Assembly: GCA_002686955.1 (NCBI GenBank) | Contig: NYZA01000125.1 | Location: 1 to 22,922, forward strand | Origin: Gemmatimonadota bacterium | Lineage (GTDB): Bacteria; GCA-2686955 | Direction: 5' to 3' | DNA length: 22,922 bases | Shown: positions 14,603 through 22,922 of the stretch, piece by piece | Numbering within the stretch: the first letter of the stretch is position 1 | Layout of the letters: each line of letters opens with the position of its first letter | Notes under the pieces: model-generated | Seen by the model: the letters and a program-made list of their open reading frames with translations, nothing else | Database searches by the model: none | What the model was told of the DNA's origin: nothing | Translations under genes and position numbers: made by a program

Positions 14603-15735
14603 GACGCCATCTTCTTCGAGAACTCCGCCAGCTCGCAGCCGACCTCCGCGAACGACCAGGAGCGCATCTCATCCACCTCTCGAAGCTCGTCCGGCGTCAC
14701 CGGACCGTGCCCCGCGACATGATCGAGCACCGCATTTGGTATAAGTACATGCGGTTGTATTCCATATGGTTCCGCTTGTTTCTTACGCCACTGCTTGAGC
14801 GATTTCACACGGGTCTTCAGGGTCGGATCGTACTTGGTGCCGGAGCGTTTCGAGCGGGGCCGCTCCGGCGGCTCGGCAGCCTCCCCGCGGGCGATCGCGG
14901 CGAGCAGGGACTCTCCCAGGCGCCGCACGACATAGGAGGAGACGCCTCGGACGCGCAGCAGAGTCTTTTCATTGCGAGGCCGTGCCTGCGCGAGATCGAT
15001 CAGGGTGAGATTCCCGAGCACCTTGAAGGGGGGACGGTCCAGTGATCTGGCTCTTTGGTCGCGTAGCGTGAAAAGCTCCTTCAGCACCGCCTGCTCCCGG
15101 GGGCTGAGTCGTCCGGCGCCCTTGATGCGGCGGAAGTCGTCGGGATCGAAGCTCCTGGCCGGCCACTCCTTTTGGGCGATGAGGGCGAACTCCTCCTTCG
15201 CCCAGGAGAGCCGCCCGGCCTGCTCCAGCTCGCCGATCAAGCGATCGCGAAGCTCGCACAGGTAGTGCGTATCGAGTCGTGCGTACTCCAACATCGGTTC
15301 CGGCAGGGGGCGTTGGGACCAGTGCGCCCGTTGGAAGCGCTTGTCGAGCTCGACATCGAAATGTTGCTGAAGCAGATCGCTCAGTCCGATCTTCTCGTAG
15401 CCGAGGAGCAGGCTCGCCGTCATCGTGTCGAAGAGCCGGTCGAACACGAAATCGTAGTCGCGCTTGAGGCAGAGCACATCGTACTCCGCCGCATGGAAAA
15501 CCGTTTCGTGATCGGGACTCGAAAAGATCGGGGCGAGCTGACCGATCCCATCGCAGCCCAGCGGATCGACGATGTAATCTCGTCCCGCCGCCGAAAACTG
15601 GAAGAGACAGACTTTGTCGAAGTAGGAGTAGAGACTGTCGGCTTCGGTATCGACACCGACGATTTCGGCCTTGCTCAAGGTCTCGGCGAGCTGTCCCACA
15701 CCTTCGTTCGTCTCGATCAGATCATAGCTGGGCAT
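14599..15735 (-). CDS. rnd: ribonuclease D
   Basis: A 378-residue 3'-5' exoribonuclease involved in tRNA 3'-end trimming. The DEDDy exonuclease residues are visible: D29 and E31 in VGVDTEAD, D86 in FHAAEYDVLCL, and Y151 and D155 in EYARLDTHYL. An HRDC domain follows at about 211-285 (SPREQAVLKELFTLRDQRA). The C-terminal tail includes a basic segment, SKRSGTKYDPTLKTRVKS. ATG at 15735 begins at the conserved N-terminus. The frame continues upstream into the phosphomannomutase gene, but that part is out of the family. The ribosome-binding site is weak. It lies 50 nt downstream of the phosphomannomutase gene. Confidence 0.92.
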   Translation of the reverse strand: MPSYDLIETNEGVGQLAETLSKAEIVGVDTEADSLYSYFDKVCLFQFSAAGRDYIVDPLGCDGIGQLAPIFSSPDHETVFHAAEYDVLCLKRDYDFVFDRLFDTMTASLLLGYEKIGLSDLLQQHFDVELDKRFQRAHWSQRPLPEPMLEYARLDTHYLCELRDRLIGELEQAGRLSWAKEEFALIAQKEWPARSFDPDDFRRIKGAGRLSPREQAVLKELFTLRDQRARSLDRPPFKVLGNLTLIDLAQARPRNEKTLLRVRGVSSYVVRRLGESLLAAIARGEAAEPPERPRSKRSGTKYDPTLKTRVKSLKQWRKKQAEPYGIQPHVLIPNAVLDHVAGHGPVTPDELREVDEMRSWSFAEVGCELAEFSKKMAS

Positions 15736-15785
15736 AAGGTTCGAATTCCGGGCACGGGATACCGCACCCTCTTGGCCTGACGCGA

Positions 15786-17162
15786 TCAGAGCTCGACCGA
15801 CGACACGTCCACGCCGTCCAGTCCGCCCAGGAAAGAGAGCACCTCCGCCGCGATCTCGCGCATCCGGTCTGGGGTTCGGGCTTCGAAGCGAAGAACGAGA
15901 ACCGGCTGAGTGTTCGAGGCGCGGACGAGTCCCCACCCGTCCCCGAAGAGGATCCGTGCACCGTCGATATCGACGACCTCGCGGCCGTCTCGGAAGTGGT
16001 CGAGCACCTCGTCCACAACCGCGAACTTGCGGGAATCGGCGCACTCCACTCTGAGCTCCGGCGTGCAGGAATAGTTGGGGACCGTGTCCGCGATCTCGGA
16101 AAGGGGGCGAGAGTCGCCGGCGAGGAGGCGAGCGATCCGCCCCGCCGCGTAGATGCCGTCGTCATAGCCGAAATACTCATCCGCGAAGAACATGTGGCCG
16201 CTCATCTCGCCGGCGAGGGGAGCGGCCGTCTCCTTCATCTTCGATTTGATCAGGGAGTGGCCCGTTTTCCACATGATCGGCCGCCCGCCGTGTGCCTCGA
16301 TGTCTTCGACCAGCGCCTGGGAGCATTTCACCTCGAAGATGACCGGTGCACCGGGATGGGCGCCGCCGAGCAGCTCCCGCGCGAAGAGGGCGAGAAGCCG
16401 GTCGCCCCAGAGCACCCGGCCGAGATTGTCGACCACCCCGACTCGGTCCGCATCGCCATCGAGACCGATTCCGAGATCGGCGCCGGTCTCGCGCACCGTG
16501 CGGATCAGATCGTCGAGATTGGAGAGCACTGTCGGATCGGCGGGATGGTTCGGAAAGCTGCCGTCCGGTTCACAGAAGAGCGGAATCAGGTCGACGCCCA
16601 GCCCACGGAGGAACTCCTCCGCCGCGGGGCCGCCCGAGCCGTTCCCAGCATCGAGCACGATCTTGAGCGGTCGCGCCAGCTCGATTCGGCTCGCAAGCGC
16701 CGCGAGGTAGGGGGTGAGCCCGTCGATCTCTTCCCGCTCCCCTCCGCCCGAGGCGAGCTCCGATTCCCGAATCCGCCGCTCCAGATCGGTGATCGCTTCA
16801 CCGTAGATCGACGCGGTGCCCTTTGAGAGCTTGAACCCGTTCATGTGGCCCGGATTGTGACTCCCGGTCACCATCACGCCCCCGTCGACCCCGAGGTGAT
16901 GGATCGTGTGATAGAGACAGGGAGTGGGGACGAGCCCGACATCGACGACATCGACCCCGGCGGAGTTGATTCCCTCGGTCAGCGCCCGGGATAGCCGCGG
17001 GGAGGAGAGGCGCCCATCGCGCCCGACCGCGACTCTGGCCCCGTCCGAATCGCCCCGAACCACCGAGCCGTATGATCGGCCGATCGCGCGCGCGACATCG
17101 TCGCTGAGGTCGGTTTCGGCGATGCCGCGGATGTCGTACTCGCGGAAGATGTGGCTGTTCAT
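15786..17162 (-). CDS. phosphomannomutase/phosphoglucomutase
   Basis: A 458-residue alpha-D-phosphohexomutase that interconverts hexose 6- and 1-phosphates and feeds GDP-mannose or UDP-glucose synthesis. The four family loops are visible: the phosphoserine loop TGSHNP at 99-104 with S101, the metal loop DGDADR at 235-240, the sugar loop GEMSGH at 318-323 and the phosphate loop RASNTQP at 414-420. GEMSGH is typical of dual-specificity AlgC/ManB enzymes. ATG at 17162 is directly before the conserved FREYDIRG. A GTG extension to 17219 lacks support. No strong ribosome-binding site is seen. A 145-nt gap separates it from the upstream CobW-like gene on the same strand. Confidence 0.92.
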   Translation of the reverse strand: MNSHIFREYDIRGIAETDLSDDVARAIGRSYGSVVRGDSDGARVAVGRDGRLSSPRLSRALTEGINSAGVDVVDVGLVPTPCLYHTIHHLGVDGGVMVTGSHNPGHMNGFKLSKGTASIYGEAITDLERRIRESELASGGGEREEIDGLTPYLAALASRIELARPLKIVLDAGNGSGGPAAEEFLRGLGVDLIPLFCEPDGSFPNHPADPTVLSNLDDLIRTVRETGADLGIGLDGDADRVGVVDNLGRVLWGDRLLALFARELLGGAHPGAPVIFEVKCSQALVEDIEAHGGRPIMWKTGHSLIKSKMKETAAPLAGEMSGHMFFADEYFGYDDGIYAAGRIARLLAGDSRPLSEIADTVPNYSCTPELRVECADSRKFAVVDEVLDHFRDGREVVDIDGARILFGDGWGLVRASNTQPVLVLRFEARTPDRMREIAAEVLSFLGGLDGVDVSSVEL

Positions 17163-17307
17163 AGAGGTTGGAACTTGGAGAAGGGAGAAGGAACTCGGGT
17201 GGTTGAGGTAAGGAGGCACGTTAGCAACCTGGCCTCGATCGCATCAACCGTCGAAGGCATCCAGGATCCGCCACCTTATAGGAGGCTATGTGCAACAGGC
17301 TCCCAGG

Positions 17308-18321
17308 CTAGTCTACTCCCGTCACTGCCTCCCACCCCTTGCGAAGCTCGACATGATCGAGGTCGCGGCCGATCAGAACGAGCAGCGACTCGTCGGGCGC
17401 TGCACCCATCTCCGGGCGCAGCTCCATCCACTGGTAGATGCCTTGGACGACGACGCGGGGGCCGTGGTCTCTGCAGCGCACGATCCCTTTGAGTCGCATC
17501 AGCTCCCAGGTGCGGCGCTGGCCAACGAATTGAAGCCAAATCCGCAGGCGGTGGATGTCGAGGGTGCGGCGGGTTCGGAGCGTGAGCGCCGACATGCCCG
17601 CGGTGTGGCCGTGCGGGCTGCCGTCCCGCTCCGAGGATTCTTCGGACGGGTCGGCTTCGGCAAGATCGAGCTTCCAGCGGCCCGGATCGGTGGTCTCGAG
17701 ATGGAGAACCCGGTCCGGGGGCAGCTCGGCATGCTCGGTGCGAACGATCGACGCCATGGGGTTGATGCGGCGCAGGGCCGTCTCGGCTTCGACCTGTCCG
17801 GCGTCGTCGCTTCGATCGCAGTGGTTGAGCAGGATCGTGTCGGCATAGCCGATCTGCTGGCATGCTTCGGGATGGAAGGCGAGCTGCTCTTTCACGTGGG
17901 CCGCGTGGGCGAGGGCGACGACGCCGTCGACCCGGGTGCGTTCCGAGAGCTCCGGATCGGCGAGGAAGGTCTGGACCACTGGGCCCGGAGAGGCCACGCC
18001 GCTCGCCTCGATCACGATCCGATCGAAGCGGATTCTCCTCCAGAATCTTCGGGCACGGCGCTCCAACAGCGCGGCGACCGTCTCTCGCATATCGCCGCGG
18101 ATAGTGCAGCAGATGCAGCCGTTCTGGAGCTCGATCAGGTCCTCGGAGGTGCCGACCACCAGGGACCCGTCGATCGACACGTCTCCGAATTCGTTGACCA
18201 CGATCGCGATCCGCTCGGCGTGATTCGATGCCAATAGACGATTGAGCAGCGTGGTCTTTCCGCTGCCCAAGAAGCCGGTCAGAAGTGTGATCGGAATGCG
18301 CGGCACGGCGTATGCTAGCAT
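17308..18321 (-). CDS. CobW/COG0523 G3E-family GTPase (metallochaperone-like)
   Basis: A 337-residue GTPase. The P-loop GFLGSGKTT is at 16-24, NEFG at 43-46, the metal-binding GCICCT at 68-73 (C69, C71, C72), and a SIMIBI switch-like [10 protein letters not shown] follows. The guanine-specificity motif usually reads NKxD; here it is NHCD at 166-169. A short HGH in the linker and a C-terminal CobW_C-like domain ([13 protein letters not shown]) follow. Members load Zn, Co or other metals. Which metal is served here is unknown. ATG at 18321 is divergent from ribBA with only 56 nt between start codons, so promoters overlap or lie inside the neighbouring genes. GTG at 18306 is an alternative start. 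Confidence 0.87.
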   Translation of the reverse strand: MLAYAVPRIPITLLTGFLGSGKTTLLNRLLASNHAERIAIVVNEFGDVSIDGSLVVGTSEDLIELQNGCICCTIRGDMRETVAALLERRARRFWRRIRFDRIVIEASGVASPGPVVQTFLADPELSERTRVDGVVALAHAAHVKEQLAFHPEACQQIGYADTILLNHCDRSDDAGQVEAETALRRINPMASIVRTEHAELPPDRVLHLETTDPGRWKLDLAEADPSEESSERDGSPHGHTAGMSALTLRTRRTLDIHRLRIWLQFVGQRRTWELMRLKGIVRCRDHGPRVVVQGIYQWMELRPEMGAAPDESLLVLIGRDLDHVELRKGWEAVTGVD

Positions 18322-18377
18322 GCAGGGTTCCCGGCTTTCCTCCCACCCGACAGTCGCCTTCTCCAGAGGTGCTCCGC

Positions 18378-19619
18378 ATGTCTCCCGACCCGGTCTTCGA
18401 CAGCATCGAAAACGCCATAGAGAAGATCCGCGCCGGCGAGATGCTCATCGTCGTTGACGACGAGGATCGGGAGAATGAAGGGGATTTCGTCATGGCCGCG
18501 GTCAAGGCCACGGCGGAGTCTGTGAATTTCATGGCGAAGCACGGCCGCGGGTTGATCTGTGCTCCCCTGACCTGGGAGCGTTGCGCCGAGCTCGATCTGC
18601 CTCTCCAAGTCGAGGAATCGCGAAACAGCACCTCGCTGGGAACGGCGTTCACGGTCTCGGTCGACGCCCGTTCGGGAGTGACCACCGGGATCAGCGCGGC
18701 GGACCGCGCGCGCACCCTCGATATACTGGTCGACCCCTCGTCCCGGCCCACCGATCTGGCGCGACCGGGTCATATTCATCCATTGAGGGCCGAGCGAGGC
18801 GGCGTGCTGAAGCGTGCGGGCCATACCGAGGCGGCGGTCGATCTGGCACGGCTGGCGGGGTTGGAGCCGTCCGGCGTGATCTGCGAGATTATGAAAGACG
18901 ATGGGGAGATGGCGAGGGCACCGGATCTGGCGACGGTTGCCCTGGAGCACGGCCTGAGCATGGTCACGATCAAAGACCTCATCGCGTTCCGCAAGCGCTC
19001 CGAGAAACTGGTGCGCGACGTGGTGGCGCCCACCCTTCCGACCCGCTACGGCGCCTTTGCTCTACATCTGTACGAAGCGACCTACGATCCGACGCAGAAG
19101 CACATCGCACTGGTGAAGGGGGATGTGCGCAACCAACGCGAAGTGCTGGTACGCGTGCACTCCTCATGCCTGACCGGTGATGTATTCGGGAGCCTTCGTT
19201 GCGATTGCGGGCTGCAGCGCGACGCCGCCCTCGCCGCGATCGAGAGAGAGGGGAAAGGGGTCTTCCTGTACATGAACCAAGAAGGGCGCGGCATCGGTCT
19301 CGAGAACAAGCTGCGTGCGTACTGTCTGCAAGATGACGGCTACGATACCGTCGAGGCGAATCACAAGCTGGGTTTCAAGGCGGACTTGCGCGACTACGGC
19401 ATCGGGGCTCAGATTCTGGCCGATCTGGGTCTCACGACGATCCGCCTCCTGACCAACAATCCCAAGAAGATCGTGGGGATCTCGGGTCACGGCCTCGTCA
19501 TTACCGACCGCGTGCCGATCGGTCCGCTCGTTACCGACGCAAACCGTCGTTACCTTCAAACCAAACGCGACAAGCTAGGCCATTTGCTCCCCATCGAAGA
19601 GGGGCAGGATCTGAAATAG
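18378..19619 (+). CDS. ribBA: bifunctional 3,4-dihydroxy-2-butanone 4-phosphate synthase / GTP cyclohydrolase II
   Basis: A 413-residue two-domain riboflavin enzyme. Residues of about 5-210 make dihydroxybutanone phosphate from ribulose 5-phosphate: [10 protein letters not shown] at 27-36, RPGHIHPL, and [16 protein letters not shown] around H149. Residues of about 213-410 open GTP: zinc ligands C264, C275 and C277 in [15 protein letters not shown], then [12 protein letters not shown] and the LLTNNPKK loop. Both active sites look intact. ATG at 18378 is preceded by AGAGGTG; the frame opens earlier, but that part is in the divergent promoter region. No FMN riboswitch fits in the 56-nt upstream gap. 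It leads the ribBA-ribH-nusB run. Confidence 0.95.
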   Translation: MSPDPVFDSIENAIEKIRAGEMLIVVDDEDRENEGDFVMAAVKATAESVNFMAKHGRGLICAPLTWERCAELDLPLQVEESRNSTSLGTAFTVSVDARSGVTTGISAADRARTLDILVDPSSRPTDLARPGHIHPLRAERGGVLKRAGHTEAAVDLARLAGLEPSGVICEIMKDDGEMARAPDLATVALEHGLSMVTIKDLIAFRKRSEKLVRDVVAPTLPTRYGAFALHLYEATYDPTQKHIALVKGDVRNQREVLVRVHSSCLTGDVFGSLRCDCGLQRDAALAAIEREGKGVFLYMNQEGRGIGLENKLRAYCLQDDGYDTVEANHKLGFKADLRDYGIGAQILADLGLTTIRLLTNNPKKIVGISGHGLVITDRVPIGPLVTDANRRYLQTKRDKLGHLLPIEEGQDLK

Positions 19620-19632
19620 GAGGCCATGAACG

Positions 19633-20112
19633 ATGCCAAAGACTTTCGAGGGGAGCCTCGACGCCGCCGGACGCTCTTTCGGTTTGGTCGTAGGCCGCTT
19701 CAACGAACTGATCACGAACAAGCTGCTGAGCGGTGCGCTCGATTGTCTCTACCGGCATGGAGCCGCGGAGGAGGAGATCGACGTCGCTTGGGTGCCCGGA
19801 GCATGGGAGATCCCGAGCATGGCCCACCGCATGCAGATCTCGGGCCGATACGACGCCGTGATCTGTCTCGGAGCGGTGATCCGCGGTGGAACACCACATT
19901 TCGACTACGTCGCGGCCGAGGTGGCGAAGGGGGTGGCCGCCTTGGCCGATCCATCGCGACCACCGGTCGCGTTCGGTGTGTTGACGACCGACGATATCGA
20001 ACAGGCTGTCGAGCGCGCCGGCACGAAAGGGGGCAACAAGGGTTGGGATGCGGCCCTGGCGGCCATCGAGATGGCCGATCTCGTATCGCGCTTCGACAAC
20101 GTTTCCTCCTGA
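19633..20112 (+). CDS. ribH: 6,7-dimethyl-8-ribityllumazine synthase
   Basis: A 159-residue lumazine synthase that condenses dihydroxybutanone phosphate with the pyrimidine product of the GTP branch. Family marks are [40 protein letters not shown] with catalytic H89, and a C-terminal [21 protein letters not shown] at 19633 is 10 nt from AGGAGG; an out-of-frame ATG at 19626 opens only a shadow frame. It lies 13 nt after ribBA and 21 nt before nusB, so it is in the same transcript. Confidence 0.95.
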   Translation: MPKTFEGSLDAAGRSFGLVVGRFNELITNKLLSGALDCLYRHGAAEEEIDVAWVPGAWEIPSMAHRMQISGRYDAVICLGAVIRGGTPHFDYVAAEVAKGVAALADPSRPPVAFGVLTTDDIEQAVERAGTKGGNKGWDAALAAIEMADLVSRFDNVSS

Positions 20113-20133
20113 CGACTCTTCGGGTACGGAACG

Positions 20134-20586
20134 ATGAGCGATCGCAGTTCGGGCAGAAGTCTCGCGAGGGAGTTTGCTCTCTCGGTTCTATTCGCCTCTC
20201 AATTCCACGAGAGTGGCTCCGCCGACGAGATCTACGGTGATCTGCTGCGCACCTTGGAGCCGCGGGGACCGATCGACGAGCACGCGAAACGGCTCATCGA
20301 GACCGTGCTTCTCGAAAGAGAGGAGATCGATGCGGCGATCTCACCGGCACTCAGGGGCTGGTCGATCGATCGTCTGGCGACCGTCGATCGTTGGGTATTG
20401 CGAATAGGAGTGTGCGAGTTGCTCTTCTTTGGCGAAGTTCCCGCCGGCGTCGTGATCGACGAAGCCGTGGAGCTGGCCAAGCGATTCGGTGGGCCGCGAA
20501 GCGGTACCTTCGTGAACGGCGTGCTGGATGGGGTTCGACGAGGAAAGAGCTCGTCGGCGCTCAACGATCAGTCGGAGACCGCTTGA
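20134..20586 (+). CDS. nusB: transcription antitermination factor NusB
   Basis: A 150-residue all-helical NusB that binds boxA RNA with S10 for rRNA antitermination. The N-terminus has the usual RSLAREFALSVLFASQF and the C-terminus has IDRLATVDRWVLRIGVCELLF and VVIDEAVELAKRFGGPRSGTFVNGVLDG, strongly typical. The linkage after ribH is common in bacteria. The ribosome-binding site is weak (ACGGAACG). Four nt separate its stop from the metallophosphoesterase start. Confidence 0.94.
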   Translation: MSDRSSGRSLAREFALSVLFASQFHESGSADEIYGDLLRTLEPRGPIDEHAKRLIETVLLEREEIDAAISPALRGWSIDRLATVDRWVLRIGVCELLFFGEVPAGVVIDEAVELAKRFGGPRSGTFVNGVLDGVRRGKSSSALNDQSETA

Positions 20587-20590
20587 GCAG

Positions 20591-21313
20591 ATGCGCTACG
20601 CCATTGTCTCCGATATCCACGGGAACTTGGCGGCCTTCGAGGCCTGTCTGAGCGATGCGGGCGATGTCGGGGGCCTTTGGTGCCTGGGCGACACGGTCGG
20701 CTATGGGCCTTGTCCGAACGAATGTGTTCGGCGGGTACGCGATCTGGCGACCCACTCGGTACTCGGAAACCACGACGCCGCGGCGATCGACCGAGAGGAT
20801 CTGAGTCTCTTCAGTCCGACCGCTCGAAAGTCGGGCCTTTGGACCCGCCGATGTCTGGAGGACGATGTCGCCGCCTACCTCCGCTCACTTCCACTTAGGG
20901 TCGAGGTGGGCGACGTTGTGCTCGTTCATGCGACCCCCGCGAGCCCCTCGAAGTGGCACTATCTCTTCAGTGCCACATTCGCTCAATTCGAGTTCGCGGC
21001 TTTCGAAGAGCGGATCTGCTTCATCGGGCACTCACACGTGCCGGCGATCTACGAGAACGCCACACAAGGTGCTCAGCCGGCCTCCTCGAACGGGCCACGG
21101 GCTCTTCGCGCGGGCTGTCGCTACATTGTCAATGTGGGCAGTGTCGGACAGCCCCGAGACGGCGACCCCCGGGCCTCGTACGGGCTCTACGACGACGAGA
21201 GAGAGACGATCGAGATCCGTCGTGTCGGCTACGAGATCGCGGAGACGCAGAGGAAGATCCGCGAGGCCTGCTTGCCGGCGGCGCTGGCCGAGCGCCTGGC
21301 CTACGGCGAGTGA
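20591..21313 (+). CDS. metallophosphoesterase (YfcE/calcineurin-like)
   Basis: A 240-residue two-metal phosphoesterase. Metal ligands follow the family order: SDIHGN with D8 and H10, LGDTVGYGP with D34, LGNHD with N60 and H61, VHATP with H113, and GHSH with H147 and H149. A closing GSVGQPRDGDPRASYGLYDDE is typical of the protein-phosphatase-like/YfcE subgroup that often follows housekeeping genes. ATG at 20591 begins at the first strand; the frame extends back into nusB but that part is not conserved. Substrate is unknown. Its TGA overlaps the methyltransferase ATG (TGATG), so the two are probably translated in sequence. Confidence 0.9.
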   Translation: MRYAIVSDIHGNLAAFEACLSDAGDVGGLWCLGDTVGYGPCPNECVRRVRDLATHSVLGNHDAAAIDREDLSLFSPTARKSGLWTRRCLEDDVAAYLRSLPLRVEVGDVVLVHATPASPSKWHYLFSATFAQFEFAAFEERICFIGHSHVPAIYENATQGAQPASSNGPRALRAGCRYIVNVGSVGQPRDGDPRASYGLYDDERETIEIRRVGYEIAETQRKIREACLPAALAERLAYGE

Positions 21314-22095
21314 TGGTCAACGGGGGCCGGCGGGTCAGTGAGAAACGACATTGGGAGAGTTTTTGGGGTGCCCGGACCGATCCGTCGGAGGTGTATCCCG
21401 ATTCGCCCGCCTTGCTCGATCGTTTCTTCGCCGACGAGACCGCCGGAGGCCTGAGAGTGCTCGAGGTGGGGGCGGGCTCCGGAAGAGATGCGGTGGCGCT
21501 TGCCCGTTCGGGAGCGGAGGTCACCGTCCTCGACTACGCCGACAACGCCTTGGCGCACGTAAGGGAGAACGCCCGCCGGGCCGGTGTCGACGTGCGGCGG
21601 GTCAGGGCGGACGGACGGGTGAGCCCCTTCCCCGCCGAGACCTTCGACGTCGTGCTTCACCAGGGCTTGCTCGAGCATTTTCGAGAGCCCGCGGATCTTC
21701 TTCGAGACAACCACCGCGTGCTCAAGCCGGGCGGACGTCTCTACTGCTCCGTCCCCCAGACTTTCCATCTCTACACAGTGCTCAAACAGATGCTGATCGC
21801 CGTCGACCGGTGGTTCGCGGGCTGGGAGACACAGTTTACGCCGGCGGAGTTGGATCTCTGCGCCAGGCGGGCCGGATTCGATGTGACCGGGCGCTTCGGC
21901 GGATGGATGGTGCCGAGTCTCGCGTATCGCTCGCTGCGGGCCGGCGTCGGCGCTCTTGGGATAGATCTGCCGATGGTCGTTCGCGGACCGCGAGCTCTGG
22001 CCGATCTGCGGCGTCGCTTCCGCTCCCGTTTGCAGAGTCTCTCCATCACCGCCTGGACCTACCTCGTGGTCGGCGTTGTGGCGCAGAGGCCATGA
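21313..22095 (+). CDS. class I SAM-dependent methyltransferase
   Basis: A 260-residue methyltransferase. Motif I is VLEVGAGSGRD at 49-59, the acidic residue after strand 2 is D74 in TVLDYAD, and motif IV/post-I appears as FDVVLHQGLLEHF, followed by HRVLKPGGRLYCSVP. The C-terminal half carries a hydrophobic and Arg-rich tail. The acceptor is unknown; the neighbouring glycosyltransferase suggests a glycan or lipid substrate. ATG at 21313 overlaps the preceding TGA. A longer upstream frame inside the phosphoesterase is rejected. Its stop overlaps the next ATG as ATGA. Confidence 0.88.
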   Translation: MVNGGRRVSEKRHWESFWGARTDPSEVYPDSPALLDRFFADETAGGLRVLEVGAGSGRDAVALARSGAEVTVLDYADNALAHVRENARRAGVDVRRVRADGRVSPFPAETFDVVLHQGLLEHFREPADLLRDNHRVLKPGGRLYCSVPQTFHLYTVLKQMLIAVDRWFAGWETQFTPAELDLCARRAGFDVTGRFGGWMVPSLAYRSLRAGVGALGIDLPMVVRGPRALADLRRRFRSRLQSLSITAWTYLVVGVVAQRP

Positions 22096-22922
22096 GCAGA
22101 GGCGTACCCGGGACCTTGCGAATCGGAGTCGTCAACTGGAACGACCGAACCGATCCACATGCGGGCGGGGCCGAGGTGCATATTCACGAGATTTTCAAGC
22201 GGATCGCTTCCATGGGGCACGAAGTGACGCTGATCTGCAATCGCCATCGCGCCGCGGCCCGGCGCGATCAGATCGACGGCATGCGTGTGATCCGAGTCGG
22301 TAGTCGCAACACTTTCAACTACCATGTGCCTCTGGCGTACTATCGACACCTTCGAGGGCGCGTCGATGTGATCGTCGACGCCCTCAACAAGTTGCCGCTC
22401 ATGCTGCCGCTCTTTTCCAAGGAGCCGGTCGTTGCGGTCGTGCATCATCTTTTCGGAGCGACCGCATTTCACGAGATGAGCTCTCTGGCGGCGATCTATG
22501 TCGGCTTCTTCGAGTCGTTCGTGCCTCGCGTTTACCGCGATAGTCTCATCGAGGTCATCAGCGAGTCGACACGAGAGGACCTTCACCTTCGCGGAGCTAC
22601 GAACGACAGAAATATCAGAACCGTGTTCTGTGGACTGGACCAGGATCTGTATTGTGCCGCAACTGATCCTTCGGCGGGCAGGGATGAGCGGCCGATGCTG
22701 CTTTTCTTGGGCCGCATCAAGCGGTATAAATCGGTGGAGACCATCATCGAGGCGATGGCCAGGGTCCGCGGTGAGATTGGTAACGCCCATCTTGTGATCG
22801 CGGGCGAGGGTGACGATGTCCCGCGATTGCGCGGTATCGCGGCGGCATCCGGTTGGAGCGACGATGTCGTTCGCTTCGCCGGAGAGGTATCCGATGCGGA
22901 GAAGGTCGGTCTTTATCGGCGC
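22092..22922 (+). CDS. GT4-type glycosyltransferase, 3' end beyond window
   Basis: The first 277 codons of an open frame that continues off the window, read by translating from ATG 22092. The N-terminal Rossmann half has IGVVNWNDR, then the GGAEVHIHEIF donor/acceptor loop (25-35) usual in GT-B glycosyltransferases of family 4, and HEVTLICNR. The second half opens with LLFLGRIKRYKSVETIIEAMA and has LVIAGEGDD, the usual nucleotide-sugar domain. The EX7E-type catalytic region lies past the end and cannot be checked. It overlaps the methyltransferase stop by 4 nt and likely acts on the same glycan or lipid, an inference from coupling only. Confidence 0.85.
   Translation, partial: MSRGVPGTLRIGVVNWNDRTDPHAGGAEVHIHEIFKRIASMGHEVTLICNRHRAAARRDQIDGMRVIRVGSRNTFNYHVPLAYYRHLRGRVDVIVDALNKLPLMLPLFSKEPVVAVVHHLFGATAFHEMSSLAAIYVGFFESFVPRVYRDSLIEVISESTREDLHLRGATNDRNIRTVFCGLDQDLYCAATDPSAGRDERPMLLFLGRIKRYKSVETIIEAMARVRGEIGNAHLVIAGEGDDVPRLRGIAAASGWSDDVVRFAGEVSDAEKVGLYRR

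Noticed and set aside
17163-17307. Possible promoter for the phosphomannomutase operon
   Set aside because: Candidate -35/-10 elements had poor matches or wrong spacing, so no site is annotated.
17276-18751. Very long minus-strand frame of 491 codons over the cobW-like gene and ribBA start
   Set aside because: Out of frame with both genes, Arg/Pro-rich and low in complexity, a typical GC-rich shadow.

Overview
The window is GC-rich (roughly 60% by eye) and densely coded. It looks like chromosomal DNA of an uncultured Gram-negative bacterium. Lipoproteins with lipoboxes, an LpoB-type penicillin-binding-protein activator, LPP20 proteins and an MltC-type lytic transglycosylase imply an outer membrane and periplasm. 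Frequent GTG and TTG starts and stop/start overlaps fit a deep-branching lineage such as the Eisenbacteria, Gemmatimonadota or FCB-like groups, but that placement is only an inference. I found no phage, transposase, CRISPR, rRNA or tRNA signature.

Layout. (1) 1-423 is non-coding, with a 13-bp inverted repeat and a larger palindromic element of about 190 bp. (2) 424-3576, plus strand: LpoB-like lipoprotein, a COG3014-like tetratricopeptide-style lipoprotein and an LPP20-domain protein. (3) 3630-5489, minus strand, convergent: a second LPP20 lipoprotein followed by an MltC-like lytic transglycosylase. Together (2) and (3) form a cell-envelope/peptidoglycan module. (4) 5642-10843, minus: a three-subunit molybdenum hydroxylase of the xanthine dehydrogenase superfamily (FAD, [2Fe-2S] and molybdopterin chains) and a COG0402 amidohydrolase. 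The last three of the four genes each begin inside the stop codon of the gene before. (5) 10952-12373, minus: an exported clan GH-A-like glycoside hydrolase. (6) 12649-17162, minus: phosphomannomutase/phosphoglucomutase, RNase D, a DegT/DnrJ-type sugar aminotransferase and a YqeB-family accessory protein; the last three overlap. (7) 17308-18321, minus: a CobW/COG0523 GTPase, divergent from (8) 18378-22922, plus: ribBA, ribH, nusB, a metallophosphoesterase, a SAM methyltransferase and a family-4-type glycosyltransferase cut by the window end.

How the parts fit. The hydroxylase, amidohydrolase and nearby YqeB homologue together resemble the 'selenium-dependent molybdenum hydroxylase' arrangement. 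There, YqeB is a co-occurrence marker for hydroxylases thought to carry a non-selenocysteine selenium cofactor. The large chain has Thr where xanthine oxidases carry a conserved active-site Gln. The substrate is unknown; an N-heterocycle hydroxylated by the oxidoreductase and deaminated or opened by the amidohydrolase is plausible. The ribBA-ribH-nusB block is the common housekeeping riboflavin/antitermination arrangement, but ribD and riboflavin synthase are absent from the window and the CobW GTPase lies upstream. The most unusual items are the five-gene envelope cluster, the split YqeB-hydroxylase module with an exported glycosidase between its halves, and the palindromic repeat at the left edge.
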